Source of the DNA: JBGTIS01 sp041745535
GTDB lineage: Bacteria > Bacteroidota > Bacteroidia > Cytophagales > Cyclobacteriaceae
Reading direction: 5' to 3'
NCBI GenBank assembly: GCA_041745535.1
Contig: JBGTIS010000052.1
Location: forward strand, 1 to 6,177
DNA: 6,177 nt
Shown: positions 1-6,177 of the stretch, one piece after another
How positions within the stretch are numbered: position 1 is the first letter of the stretch
How the letters are laid out: the number at the start of each line of letters is the position of its first letter
Position numbers and translations under genes: made by a program
The notes under the pieces: generated by a model
What the model was told of the DNA's origin: nothing
The model's input: only the letters and a program-made list of their open reading frames with translations
The model's database searches: none

Positions 1-317
1 GAAAAGGTATTCCATTCGGTATCCAGGGCCGATCTGTCGCCCGATCCGTTGGCGGAACCACCACCTATTAAGATGCCACCGCCTACATCAGCCAGTGAAA
101 TCATCTGGCCGTCTCGGTAGCTGTCGTCCCACAGTCGATTATAAATCCCATTAAGGGCCAGATTAGCTTCATCCGCGGTATGATAAAAATCATCAACGCC
201 CACCTGGCTGTACAAGGTTTCATCCAGTGCCTCTTTACAACCGGAAAAGCCTAATAGCAGTACGGTAATCAGCGCCGTGGCTAACTTTAGTACAGGGTTT
301 TTAATTATATTTTTCAT
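1..317 (-). CDS. SusD/RagB-family outer-membrane lipoprotein, N-terminal part
   Basis: This is the first 105 codons of a gene cut by the left edge of the window. SusD-type proteins are surface lipoproteins that bind a glycan or other nutrient and act as a lid on the SusC porin. The start is an ATG at 317. Residues 1-26 form a lipoprotein signal peptide with a basic start (MKNIIK), a hydrophobic core (ALITVLLLGF) and the lipobox FSGC, giving lipidated Cys27. The residues after it, KEALDE, resemble the Lys/acidic signal that sends Bacteroidota lipoproteins to the outer surface. Residues about 40-60 (DDFYHTADEANLALNGIYN) match the typical SusD N-terminal pattern of an aromatic residue, then 'A..A.NGIY'. 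The gene begins 21 bp after the SusC-like gene on the same strand, so the two are almost certainly co-transcribed. No Shine-Dalgarno motif is visible, as is usual in this phylum. The ligand cannot be told, since the binding domain lies outside the window. Confidence 0.93.
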   Translation of the reverse strand, partial: MKNIIKNPVLKLATALITVLLLGFSGCKEALDETLYSQVGVDDFYHTADEANLALNGIYNRLWDDSYRDGQMISLADVGGGILIGGGSANGSGDRSALDTEWNTF

Positions 318-338
318 AGTAATACTTTGTTTAAATGT

Positions 339-3300
339 TTAAAATCCAAGTCTGACGTCTAATCGGTAGATTCTGGACGGAGGATATCCGAAACGGTCCA
401 TGCCCTTGGTGGTATTGCTATTTCCGTAAGAGTTTACTTCAGGATCGTACCCGGAGTAGTTGGTAATGATGGCCAGGTTATCGGCCGCTACACCGACCTG
501 AATATTTCGGAAAGTATTGCCGATTTTCCATTTTTGAACCGGTAAGTTATAGGATAATGTAACATTTCCGATGCGCAGGAAAGAACCGTCTTCAATCAAC
601 AGCGAACTTATCCTTTGCGGATTAGAGGCACTGGCTGCCGGGTAGGGGTTATTGGTATTCTCTGGTGTCCAGCGTTGCATTCGCTTGGCGGAAGTACCCA
701 AACCATCCAGGGCCAATTGCTGGGTGGTCAGGTTCAGGATATCGTTGCCATATTGCCCGTACATAAATACGTGCAGGCTGAGTTGCTGGTACGAAAAGTC
801 ATTGGTAACCCCAAAACTAAAATCAGGATTCGGGTCTCCCAGATAAATATCATCATTTTCGGTGTCATAGGTGCCGTCACCATCTACATCTTTATAGCGG
901 ATGTCGCCTGGCCTTGCCGCGGGCATGGTGCCTACCTCATTAATTTCTTCCTGCGATTGCCATATGCCGTCGTACACAGAACCAAAAAACTGACCCACCG
1001 CATAGCCTGGTTCCATTCGGGCCACATTTTTGGCATGCGGATTTACATTGCCGCCGCCTACCCATCCGGTCCACAAATAAGGGGCGCCACCAAGGGACAG
1101 GATTTTGTTCCGGTTGAAAGAAATATTCAAATTCGTACTCCAGTTAAAATCACCGGCCATGTTAATGCTATTAAGGCCAAACTCAACACCCTTATTTTCC
1201 ATTGAACCTGTGTTTTGCAGTACGCTACTAAAACCTGTCTGGGAGGGTACAGGCACACTAAGCAGCAGGTCGGTGGTAGTTTTATGGTAATAATCAGCAG
1301 AGAAGGTTAACCGGTCGTCAAAAAAGCCCATGTCCGCGCCAATGTTCCATTCGCTTGTTTTTTCCCAGCTCAAATCAGGATTAGCCAGGTTTTGCGGATA
1401 AGCGATGGGAGCAGCTGCCCCGTTAAAAATATAAGAACTTCTGGTGCCGAATGAAGTACCAATTTTTGATATGGACTGATACACGCCAATAGATTCGTTA
1501 CCGGTTTTACCATAACTGGTACGAAGTTTTAACTGGCTGAACAAATCCAACTGCTGTATAAAAGGCTCCTGGTCTACACGCCAGGCAAAGGCTACGGAAG
1601 GGAAATAACCATATTTATTGTTTGCCCCAAATTTAGAGGAGCCATCAATCCGCAAAGAGGTGGTAAACAGGTATTTATCCAGCAACGAATAATTTAACCT
1701 GCCCAGATAGGAGATCAGCTGCCACTGCCGCGCACTGGTGCTGGGGGTTCTGGGGTTTGTACCCAGGCCCAGGTTATTATAGGAAAATACATCTCCCGGA
1801 AATCCCCAGGATTCCGCACCCAAACTTTCTGTATATTCTTTCTGATAGGTAAAGCCACCCAACACGGTGAACCGGTGCACATTGTTAATGGCTTTCTGAT
1901 AGGTAAGTGTATTGGCATTGATCCAGTTGATGTTGCGGATGCTGGACTGACTGGCTTTACCTCCTGCTCCCGCGGCACCTTCAGAGCCGATCGGATAATA
2001 AGCATGCCAGCGAAAATCGTTGATATCGGCGCCAAACCGGATATTCAGGTCAAGGCCTTCCAGGATGTTATAGTTGGCCGCGATGTTCCCCAGCAGGCGC
2101 AGGGTATTGCCCAGCTGTTTGTATTTCTCTGTCATTACCAAAGGGTTCTCGCGACCTCCCCCATATGGAAAATTAGCAAGACTGGTAGGTTGCCCGGTAC
2201 TGTCTCTGGCAGGAATAGTAGGGATCGCCTCATACAAAGCGTCGATGACATTAGATACGCCCTCATAGCCTTTGGTATCGGTAGGCACCACTTTATTGTT
2301 GGTAGCGGTAAACATTAAACTTTCGTTAATCGTAAGCCGCTTATTAATATCGGCATCCATATTAATGGTAGCGCCGTACCTTTTAAAATTGGTACCGCTG
2401 ATGATGCCATCCTGACCAGTATAGTTGCCGGCAATCAGATAGCGCAAACCTTCGTTGCCACCGGAAAAAGACAGTTTGTACCTTTGGCTGGGGGCTGTAC
2501 GGAATACCTCATTCTGCCAGTCGGTACCTTCTCCAAAAGAGGCGACCTGCGCGTCAGTGAATACCCGGTTTTGTCCCAGCAGATCGGCCCTTTCATTGGC
2601 CTGCTGTGCCCATTGGCCTGCGGTTAAGAAATCCAGCTTATTACTAAGTTTTTGCACGCCCAGTGAAGTTTCAAAGTCGATATTATGCAGGCCCGCTTCG
2701 CCACGTTTGGTGGTGATCAGCACCACCCCATTAGCCGCTCTGGAACCATAAATGGCTGTGGCTGAGGCATCTTTCAGTACCTGTATGGAAGCGATCTGGG
2801 AAGGATCAATGGAATTCATCGGATTGGGCGGTGCGCCAAAAGTTCCCGGATCATTCTGACCACTGGTGGGCAAATCAGTTGAAATAGGTACTCCGTCTAT
2901 CACATACAAGGGCTGACCACCCGCCGACAAGGAAGCGGTACCGCGTATTTGCACCGAAATACCGCCGCCGGGGGCAAATGAATTTCTTCTCACATTCACA
3001 CCGGCTACCTTGCCCTGTAAGGCCTGGTCTGGGGTGCTAATGGTATTTGCCTCCAGATCTTTGCTGGATACGCTGGCAACCGATCCGGTAAGGTCTTTTT
3101 TCTGCTGCGTGCCATACCCAATCACAATTATTTCTTCCAGAGATTTTACATCTGGCGCCATTTCAATATTAATGGTAGACTGGCTTCCGATCACTATTTC
3201 CTGGCTGGTATAACCGATTGAAGAAAACACCAGAACCGCTGCCTCATCGCTAACGGTTAGCCTGTAGTTTCCCTGTATGTCGGTTACGGTTCCGGTGGTT

Positions 3301-3584
3301 GTTCCTTTTACCACTACATTCACGCCCGGCAAGGGGGCATCGTTTTCATCAATTACCTTGCCCTGGATATTTTTTTCCAGACTCGGAGAGGGGCTTATAA
3401 AATGAAAGGTACCGGCTTCATTTGAGATGGTTTTATAACCTGAAAACGTGTTATCAGACAAGGTTCTATCAAGTTCTTTGAACTCAAATCCATAGGAGTC
3501 CCATGGAAGTAAATAAACACTCAGGCTTAACGACCAGCATAAGCCGTGTAAAATCTTTTGGTGAATTTGTTTAATGTGTCGCAT
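339..3584 (-). CDS. SusC/RagA-family TonB-linked outer-membrane porin
   Basis: This is a complete TonB-dependent outer-membrane transporter of 1081 residues, a normal SusC length, which imports the ligand held by its SusD partner. Residues 1 to about 32 look like a signal peptide (MRHIKQIHQK, then ILHGLCWSLSLSVYLL). About 40 residues of unassigned linker follow. A carboxypeptidase-regulatory-like beta-sandwich domain spans about 73-142 (IQGKVIDENDAPLPGVNVVV, FSSIGY). The SusC signature EEIIVIGYGTQQKKDLTGSV at about 150-169 acts as the TonB-box region. The plug runs to about 295 and contains QIRG, PLYVIDGVP (about 225-233) and DASATAIYGSRAANGVV. The rest is a 22-strand-type barrel ending in the aromatic-terminated DVRLGF expected for BAM assembly. 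I chose the ATG at 3584 because it places the signal peptide at the N-terminus. An in-frame ATG at 3656 would add 24 polar residues before it. There is no STN domain, so signalling to an anti-sigma factor is unlikely. The substrate is unknown. Confidence 0.95.
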   Translation of the reverse strand: MRHIKQIHQKILHGLCWSLSLSVYLLPWDSYGFEFKELDRTLSDNTFSGYKTISNEAGTFHFISPSPSLEKNIQGKVIDENDAPLPGVNVVVKGTTTGTVTDIQGNYRLTVSDEAAVLVFSSIGYTSQEIVIGSQSTINIEMAPDVKSLEEIIVIGYGTQQKKDLTGSVASVSSKDLEANTISTPDQALQGKVAGVNVRRNSFAPGGGISVQIRGTASLSAGGQPLYVIDGVPISTDLPTSGQNDPGTFGAPPNPMNSIDPSQIASIQVLKDASATAIYGSRAANGVVLITTKRGEAGLHNIDFETSLGVQKLSNKLDFLTAGQWAQQANERADLLGQNRVFTDAQVASFGEGTDWQNEVFRTAPSQRYKLSFSGGNEGLRYLIAGNYTGQDGIISGTNFKRYGATINMDADINKRLTINESLMFTATNNKVVPTDTKGYEGVSNVIDALYEAIPTIPARDSTGQPTSLANFPYGGGRENPLVMTEKYKQLGNTLRLLGNIAANYNILEGLDLNIRFGADINDFRWHAYYPIGSEGAAGAGGKASQSSIRNINWINANTLTYQKAINNVHRFTVLGGFTYQKEYTESLGAESWGFPGDVFSYNNLGLGTNPRTPSTSARQWQLISYLGRLNYSLLDKYLFTTSLRIDGSSKFGANNKYGYFPSVAFAWRVDQEPFIQQLDLFSQLKLRTSYGKTGNESIGVYQSISKIGTSFGTRSSYIFNGAAAPIAYPQNLANPDLSWEKTSEWNIGADMGFFDDRLTFSADYYHKTTTDLLLSVPVPSQTGFSSVLQNTGSMENKGVEFGLNSINMAGDFNWSTNLNISFNRNKILSLGGAPYLWTGWVGGGNVNPHAKNVARMEPGYAVGQFFGSVYDGIWQSQEEINEVGTMPAARPGDIRYKDVDGDGTYDTENDDIYLGDPNPDFSFGVTNDFSYQQLSLHVFMYGQYGNDILNLTTQQLALDGLGTSAKRMQRWTPENTNNPYPAASASNPQRISSLLIEDGSFLRIGNVTLSYNLPVQKWKIGNTFRNIQVGVAADNLAIITNYSGYDPEVNSYGNSNTTKGMDRFGYPPSRIYRLDVRLGF

Positions 3585-3704
3585 AGTGATATATGTTAGG
3601 TTATAGGTTTCCTCTTGGCCATAGTTTTCGCGCAAAACGCTGGCATCAGATTTCATGAATGACCATTTTCCGTCGGGGTCAATGGTGTGAAGGGGCTAAC
3701 AAGG

Positions 3705-3712
3705 CAAAAGTA
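3705..3712 (-). promoter_or_regulatory. candidate -7 promoter box for the SusC/SusD pair
   Basis: On the minus strand this reads TACTTTTG, a full match to the Bacteroidota sigma-A -7 consensus TAnnTTTG. Transcription would begin a few bases downstream, around 3698-3700. That gives a leader of roughly 115 nt to the ATG at 3584, or about 43 nt to the ATG at 3656. The -33 partner is weak: the nearest minus-strand TTG (3740-3742) is 27 nt away, longer than the usual 17-23 nt. The match is short enough to arise by chance, so this is a candidate only. Confidence 0.4.
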
Positions 3713-3874
3713 TGCCTATAGAAGTGTGAAATAAGAATTCAATCATTAGCACCTTCATTGTGTACAACAGAACTAAAAAGAGTGAAAGAAAATCATTCTG
3801 AATTTATGAGTGGCATATAGTTGTGATACACCTTGAAAAATAAGGTTAGCCCCAATGGTTTCCCTATGTTAGGA

Positions 3875-3882
3875 CAAAACTA
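3875..3882 (-). promoter_or_regulatory. alternative candidate -7 promoter box upstream of the SusC-like gene
   Basis: On the minus strand this reads TAGTTTTG, also a TAnnTTTG match. A minus-strand TTTG lies at 3898-3901, 15 nt upstream, which is slightly short for a -33 element. A transcript from here would carry a leader of about 280 nt before the ATG at 3584. It competes with the box at 3705-3712, and the sequence alone does not decide between them. Confidence 0.3.
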
Positions 3883-4046
3883 TGGGTTATGGTTTATCAA
3901 ATCTTTCGTTACTTAAATTTGAAAAATTTTCTTTTCTGATTATTTACCTTTAAAGTTTTTCATAGCAAAAGTTGTTTTAATTACGTGATTTTTTTAACTG
4001 GCTACTGGTGATGCGAACTGACTGTTTTCGCCTGCGGTAACTTCTA

Positions 4047-4628
4047 TCAAACAAATATATCCAGATATACTACCTCTTCAGATACGGGCATAATACCGTG
4101 TTTTCTCAACGAATTAAAATAGAGACTATCTCCTGGTTTCAACAGGTACTCTACATCGCCTACCTGCATTTTCATTTCTCCACGAATCACATATATGAAT
4201 TCCTCGCCTTCGTGGGATACCCGGTGTGGCTTAACCACTCCTTTTTTTGCTACAAAAAGAAAAGGTTGCATTTTCTTTTCATGCACTTCCGAGGCATACG
4301 GATAAATTTCATACCCTTTATCGGTCGGACTTAAATTTTCTTCCGCTTTCTGCTGGCAGGTCATCACGGCCGTTACCCAATTGTCCTGTTCCAGTATACT
4401 TGACATATTGGTCCCCAACGCCTGTGATATCTTTACCAATGCTGCCACAGAAGGTACCGTTTTATTATTTTCTATTTTGGAGATCATACTTTTTGACAAT
4501 TCGCTTAAGTCCGCGATTTCCTGTAAAGTCCTGTTTTGATTCACACGCAAAATCCTGATGCGATCCCCGATATTGAGTTTATTAGAAACAGAATCTGATA
4601 CCATTTGTGGAACTATGTTTATGTTCAT
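4047..4628 (-). CDS. XRE-family transcriptional regulator with C-terminal cupin sensor domain
   Basis: This 193-residue protein joins a DNA-binding domain to a small-molecule-binding cupin, a common one-component regulator design. Residues about 20-78 are an XRE/HTH_3 domain (IGDRIRILRVNQNRTLQEIA, then SKSMISKIENNKTVPS and VAALVKISQALG). Residues about 120-193 are a cupin_2 barrel. Its first motif is H135-x3-H139-x3-E143-x6-G150 (HRVSHEGEEFIYVIRG), and its second contains P165-G166-D167 and H177. All likely metal ligands are therefore present, and a metal-assisted ligand pocket is plausible. The ligand cannot be named: relatives respond to varied metabolites. The start could be the ATG at 4628 or the ATG at 4604 (MVSDSVSNKLNIGDRIR). 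The second would free the palindrome at 4627-4643 to lie wholly upstream. The gene points toward the SusC/SusD pair and away from the antiporter, and it is the only regulator in view. The family and fold are confident, while its target genes are inferred. Confidence 0.92.
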   Translation of the reverse strand: MNINIVPQMVSDSVSNKLNIGDRIRILRVNQNRTLQEIADLSELSKSMISKIENNKTVPSVAALVKISQALGTNMSSILEQDNWVTAVMTCQQKAEENLSPTDKGYEIYPYASEVHEKKMQPFLFVAKKGVVKPHRVSHEGEEFIYVIRGEMKMQVGDVEYLLKPGDSLYFNSLRKHGIMPVSEEVVYLDIFV

Positions 4629-4643
4629 TCAACAATGTTGAAT
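4627..4643. promoter_or_regulatory. 17-bp perfect inverted repeat, probable autoregulatory operator
   Basis: The sequence ATTCAACA-A-TGTTGAAT has two perfect 8-bp complementary arms around a single central base. It overlaps the first two bases of the regulator's longer start (4626-4628) and lies about 27-43 bp downstream of the candidate -7 box at 4670-4677. Size, symmetry and position fit a dimeric XRE repressor blocking its own gene. As RNA it could also form a short hairpin at the start codon. Binding by this particular regulator is inferred. Confidence 0.6.
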
Positions 4644-4669
4644 AAAAGTAAACCTTTTTATTTATAAAA

Positions 4670-4677
4670 CAAATTTA
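4670..4677 (-). promoter_or_regulatory. candidate -7 promoter box for the XRE-cupin regulator
   Basis: On the minus strand this reads TAAATTTG, a full match to TAnnTTTG. Transcription would start near 4663-4665, giving a leader of about 35 nt to the ATG at 4628 and placing the palindrome at 4627-4643 just inside the transcript. No clear TTG is found at the -33 position, so the match is supported mainly by its location. Confidence 0.45.
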
Positions 4678-4904
4678 CGAATGCGATTTTTTTACATTTT
4701 TTTAATTTACGTGGCTAATACTAAAACAATTAAATACTAAGCGCTTTAAACAGCGTTTATTTTGCGATTTCTAGTTGTATTGCTATAAAGAGAAACTTTT
4801 TGTACAGGCCGGCAAACAATAGAAATAAATAAATAACAGTTCAAAATAGGTCATATCCATAGTCTGACTAAATTGGCCTTCTATTTATTTTCCCAACTCC
4901 GCGA

Positions 4905-4912
4905 TATATTTG
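4905..4912 (+). promoter_or_regulatory. candidate -7 promoter box for the antiporter gene
   Basis: The plus strand reads TATATTTG, a full match to TAnnTTTG. Transcription would start near 4917-4919, giving a leader of about 70 nt before the TTG start at 4990. The nearest upstream TTG (4873-4875) is 29 nt away, too far for a standard -33 element, so the promoter would be weak or dependent on an activator. Confidence 0.4.
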
Positions 4913-4989
4913 TTAAGGAAATGTAAAGAGATTTATTGAATCAGGGGTTTAGCCTGTAATCGTATTTTTCATTATTAATACTATCAAAA

Positions 4990-6177
4990 TTGGAAATTCA
5001 GATACTGCAGAATATATGCGTCATGTTCGCCGTGGCCATTGGGGTGGTCATTATCTGCAATACTTTAAAAATCCCGTTCCTGATCGGATATTTATTAACA
5101 GGTGTGTTGCTAAGCCCGAACACTTCTTCTCTGTTGGGCGAAGCCCATGAGGTAGAGATGTATGCCGAAATTGGTGTAGTATTGCTGCTGTTTACCGTAG
5201 GGCTTGAGTTTTCATTTTCAAATCTGAAGAAGCTCCGGAAATATGTGCTGCTGGGCGGCTTGTTTCAGCTTGTATTTACCATTGGCCTTACGGCTTTACT
5301 GATTAACCTGATGGGACGCCCCCTTGAGGAAAGTATTTTTTGGGGCTTTGTGATTTCCCTGAGTAGTACCGCCATTGTGATTAAGGTGCTGCAGGATAAG
5401 ATCATGCTGGCCAAACAACATGGTAAAATCATACTTTCGTACCTGCTGTTTCAGGATATTGCCCTGGTACCACTGATGTTGTTTACGCCTATTCTGGCCG
5501 GGAAAGGCGGAGACCCTATGATGGAAATAGGTATGCTGCTTGTAAAATTGCTGGCCATGGGGCTGATTGCCTTTGTGCTTTCCAAATGGACCATTCCCTG
5601 GTTTCTGAAAAAAATCATGACCCTGCAAAGCCAGGAAGTATTTCTGATTGCCACCATCTTAATTGTTACCGGCATCGCCATTCTGACCTCGTACCTGGGC
5701 TTGTCGTTGTCGCTGGGGGCTTTTATTGCCGGACTTATTATTGCCGAAACCGACTATAACAAGATCGCTATTTCCTGTTTTATCCCATTCCGGTATGTGT
5801 TTATCTGCTTCTTTTTTATCGCCATGGGCATGTTGCTGGATTATCATATTTTTATCAGCGACTGGCAATCGGTGCTGTTCTGGCTGGTATTTGTGTTATT
5901 GGTGAAGGTAGCCGCTGGCTTGCTGGCCTCGCTGGTGCTGAAGGTTTCTTTAAAAACTTCCCTGATTGTCGGCATCAGCATTGCCCAGATTGGTGAATTT
6001 TCTTTTGTGCTGTCGAAGTCAGGTCAAACGCTCGGCCTGATCAGCGCGCACGACTATCATGTTTTTCTGGCGGTAGCCATTCTAACTATGGCTCTTGCGC
6101 CCATACTGGTGGCCAACGGAGAAAATATTGAGCGGTTTTTTACCAAACGACTGCGATTTGGAAAATCAGTTGTTTAA
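4990..6177 (+). CDS. KefB/KefC-type CPA2 cation:proton antiporter, membrane domain only
   Basis: This 395-residue inner-membrane protein is made almost entirely of hydrophobic helices, about 12 by eye, and belongs to the Na+/H+ exchanger family (CPA2, Kef/GerN-like). Such proteins exchange K+ or Na+ for H+ in pH, ion and electrophile responses. Family features include LKIPFLIGYLLTGVLLSP (about 26-43), LFTVGLEFS (67-75), SLSSTAIVIKVLQD (123-136), YLLFQDIALVPL with the conserved Gln155-Asp156 pair of the transport core, LGAFIAGLIIAET, and IAQIGEFSFVL. The start codon is TTG at 4990. The frame is closed upstream by TAA at 4957-4959 and holds no ATG before it. The resulting MEIQILQNI aligns with the usual 'MEIPLL' start of Kef proteins, whereas the first ATG (5023) would cut into helix 1. 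Full-length Kef proteins have about 550-650 residues with a C-terminal RCK/TrkA-N domain. Here the protein stops just after the last helix (FTKRLRFGKSVV). It may be a natural short form, may be completed by a separate downstream RCK gene, or may be truncated. Ion specificity is unknown. Confidence 0.9.
   Translation: MEIQILQNICVMFAVAIGVVIICNTLKIPFLIGYLLTGVLLSPNTSSLLGEAHEVEMYAEIGVVLLLFTVGLEFSFSNLKKLRKYVLLGGLFQLVFTIGLTALLINLMGRPLEESIFWGFVISLSSTAIVIKVLQDKIMLAKQHGKIILSYLLFQDIALVPLMLFTPILAGKGGDPMMEIGMLLVKLLAMGLIAFVLSKWTIPWFLKKIMTLQSQEVFLIATILIVTGIAILTSYLGLSLSLGAFIAGLIIAETDYNKIAISCFIPFRYVFICFFFIAMGMLLDYHIFISDWQSVLFWLVFVLLVKVAAGLLASLVLKVSLKTSLIVGISIAQIGEFSFVLSKSGQTLGLISAHDYHVFLAVAILTMALAPILVANGENIERFFTKRLRFGKSVV

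Larger units (their letters stand above)
3585..4046. other. AT-rich intergenic region upstream of the SusC-like gene
   Basis: These 462 bp separate the regulator stop codon from the preferred SusC start and should hold the promoter of the uptake operon. I see two minus-strand matches to the Bacteroidota -7 element (listed separately). I see no convincing ORF, tRNA, riboswitch fold or strong terminator. Short dyads such as ATTCTGAAT (3795-3803) are present but are no more than expected in AT-rich DNA. The first 72 bp (3585-3656) are open in the SusC frame and could be coding if the upstream ATG at 3656 is used. Confidence 0.6.
4644..4989. other. AT-rich divergent intergenic region between regulator and antiporter
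   Basis: About 346 bp of AT-rich DNA lie between two divergently transcribed genes, so both promoters should be here. I see one -7-type box in each direction (listed separately), a homopolymeric T-rich stretch near 4686-4704, and short AT repeats such as AATAAATAAATAA near 4824. No ORF of useful length, tRNA or recognisable structured RNA is visible. Confidence 0.6.

Noticed and set aside
615..2751. Plus-strand open frames of 60-200 codons opposite the SusC-like gene
   Set aside because: They are antisense to a clearly conserved coding sequence, and their translations show no recognisable domain or signal.
3465..3584. Possible lipobox (HGLC) in the SusC signal region
   Set aside because: Leu directly before the Cys does not fit the lipobox, and SusC proteins are barrel porins with a standard signal peptide.
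4013..4031. Hairpin GCGAA...TTCGC just downstream of the regulator stop codon, considered as a terminator
   Set aside because: The stem is only 5 bp with a 9-nt loop, and no U-tract follows on the minus strand.
4052..4059. TATATTTG on the minus strand as another SusC promoter box
   Set aside because: It lies in the last codons of the regulator (encoding Asp-Ile-Phe-Val) and would give a leader of over 450 nt. The intergenic boxes are better placed.
4717..4740. Direct repeat AATACTAA at 4717-4724 and 4733-4740, with a related AATACTA at 4977-4983
   Set aside because: Short AT-rich words at irregular spacing with no link to a promoter box. Chance is sufficient.
4739..4746. 8-bp palindrome AAGCGCTT in the divergent spacer
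   Set aside because: Short, isolated, with no extension of the arms and no similar copy near the other promoters.
1..6177. CRISPR array, transposon ends, phage genes, tRNA or toxin-antitoxin system
   Set aside because: No regularly spaced repeats, terminal inverted repeats, transposase or integrase motifs, tRNA cloverleaf or paired small genes were seen. The XRE protein has a cupin sensor and no toxin partner.

Overview
The window looks like chromosomal DNA from a member of the Bacteroidota, probably an environmental Cytophagales, Chitinophagales or Sphingobacteriales-type organism. The main evidence is a SusC/SusD outer-membrane nutrient-uptake pair. Supporting signs are candidate promoter boxes of the Bacteroidota TAnnTTTG type and the absence of Shine-Dalgarno sequences before the genes. 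The genus cannot be fixed from this sequence. There are four protein genes and no RNA gene, mobile element, CRISPR array or long repeat.

Layout: the left part (1-3584, minus strand) is a susC-susD-like pair. The TonB-dependent SusC-type porin is complete (339-3584 from the preferred start). It is followed after 21 bp by the first 105 codons of a SusD-type surface lipoprotein, which runs off the left edge. An AT-rich spacer (3585-4046) separates this pair from a minus-strand gene for an XRE-type helix-turn-helix regulator with a C-terminal cupin sensor domain (4047-4628). A second AT-rich spacer (4629-4989) lies between this regulator and a plus-strand KefB/KefC-like cation:proton antiporter (4990-6177). 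The antiporter starts at TTG and stops at the end of its membrane domain, with no RCK/TrkA nucleotide-binding domain.

How the parts may work together: SusD captures a ligand at the cell surface and SusC imports it with TonB energy. The cupin regulator sits upstream of the pair in the same orientation and is the only visible candidate for its control, because the SusC protein lacks the STN domain used for anti-sigma signalling. A perfect 17-bp inverted repeat overlaps the regulator's annotated start and is a good candidate for an autoregulatory operator. The antiporter is divergent and may be an unrelated neighbour or share the regulatory region.

I found no clearly new biological system. The points most worth a second look are the operator-like palindrome, the pairing of an XRE-cupin regulator with SusC/SusD, and the RCK-less antiporter. 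The substrate of the uptake pair cannot be inferred, because no degradative enzymes are in view.
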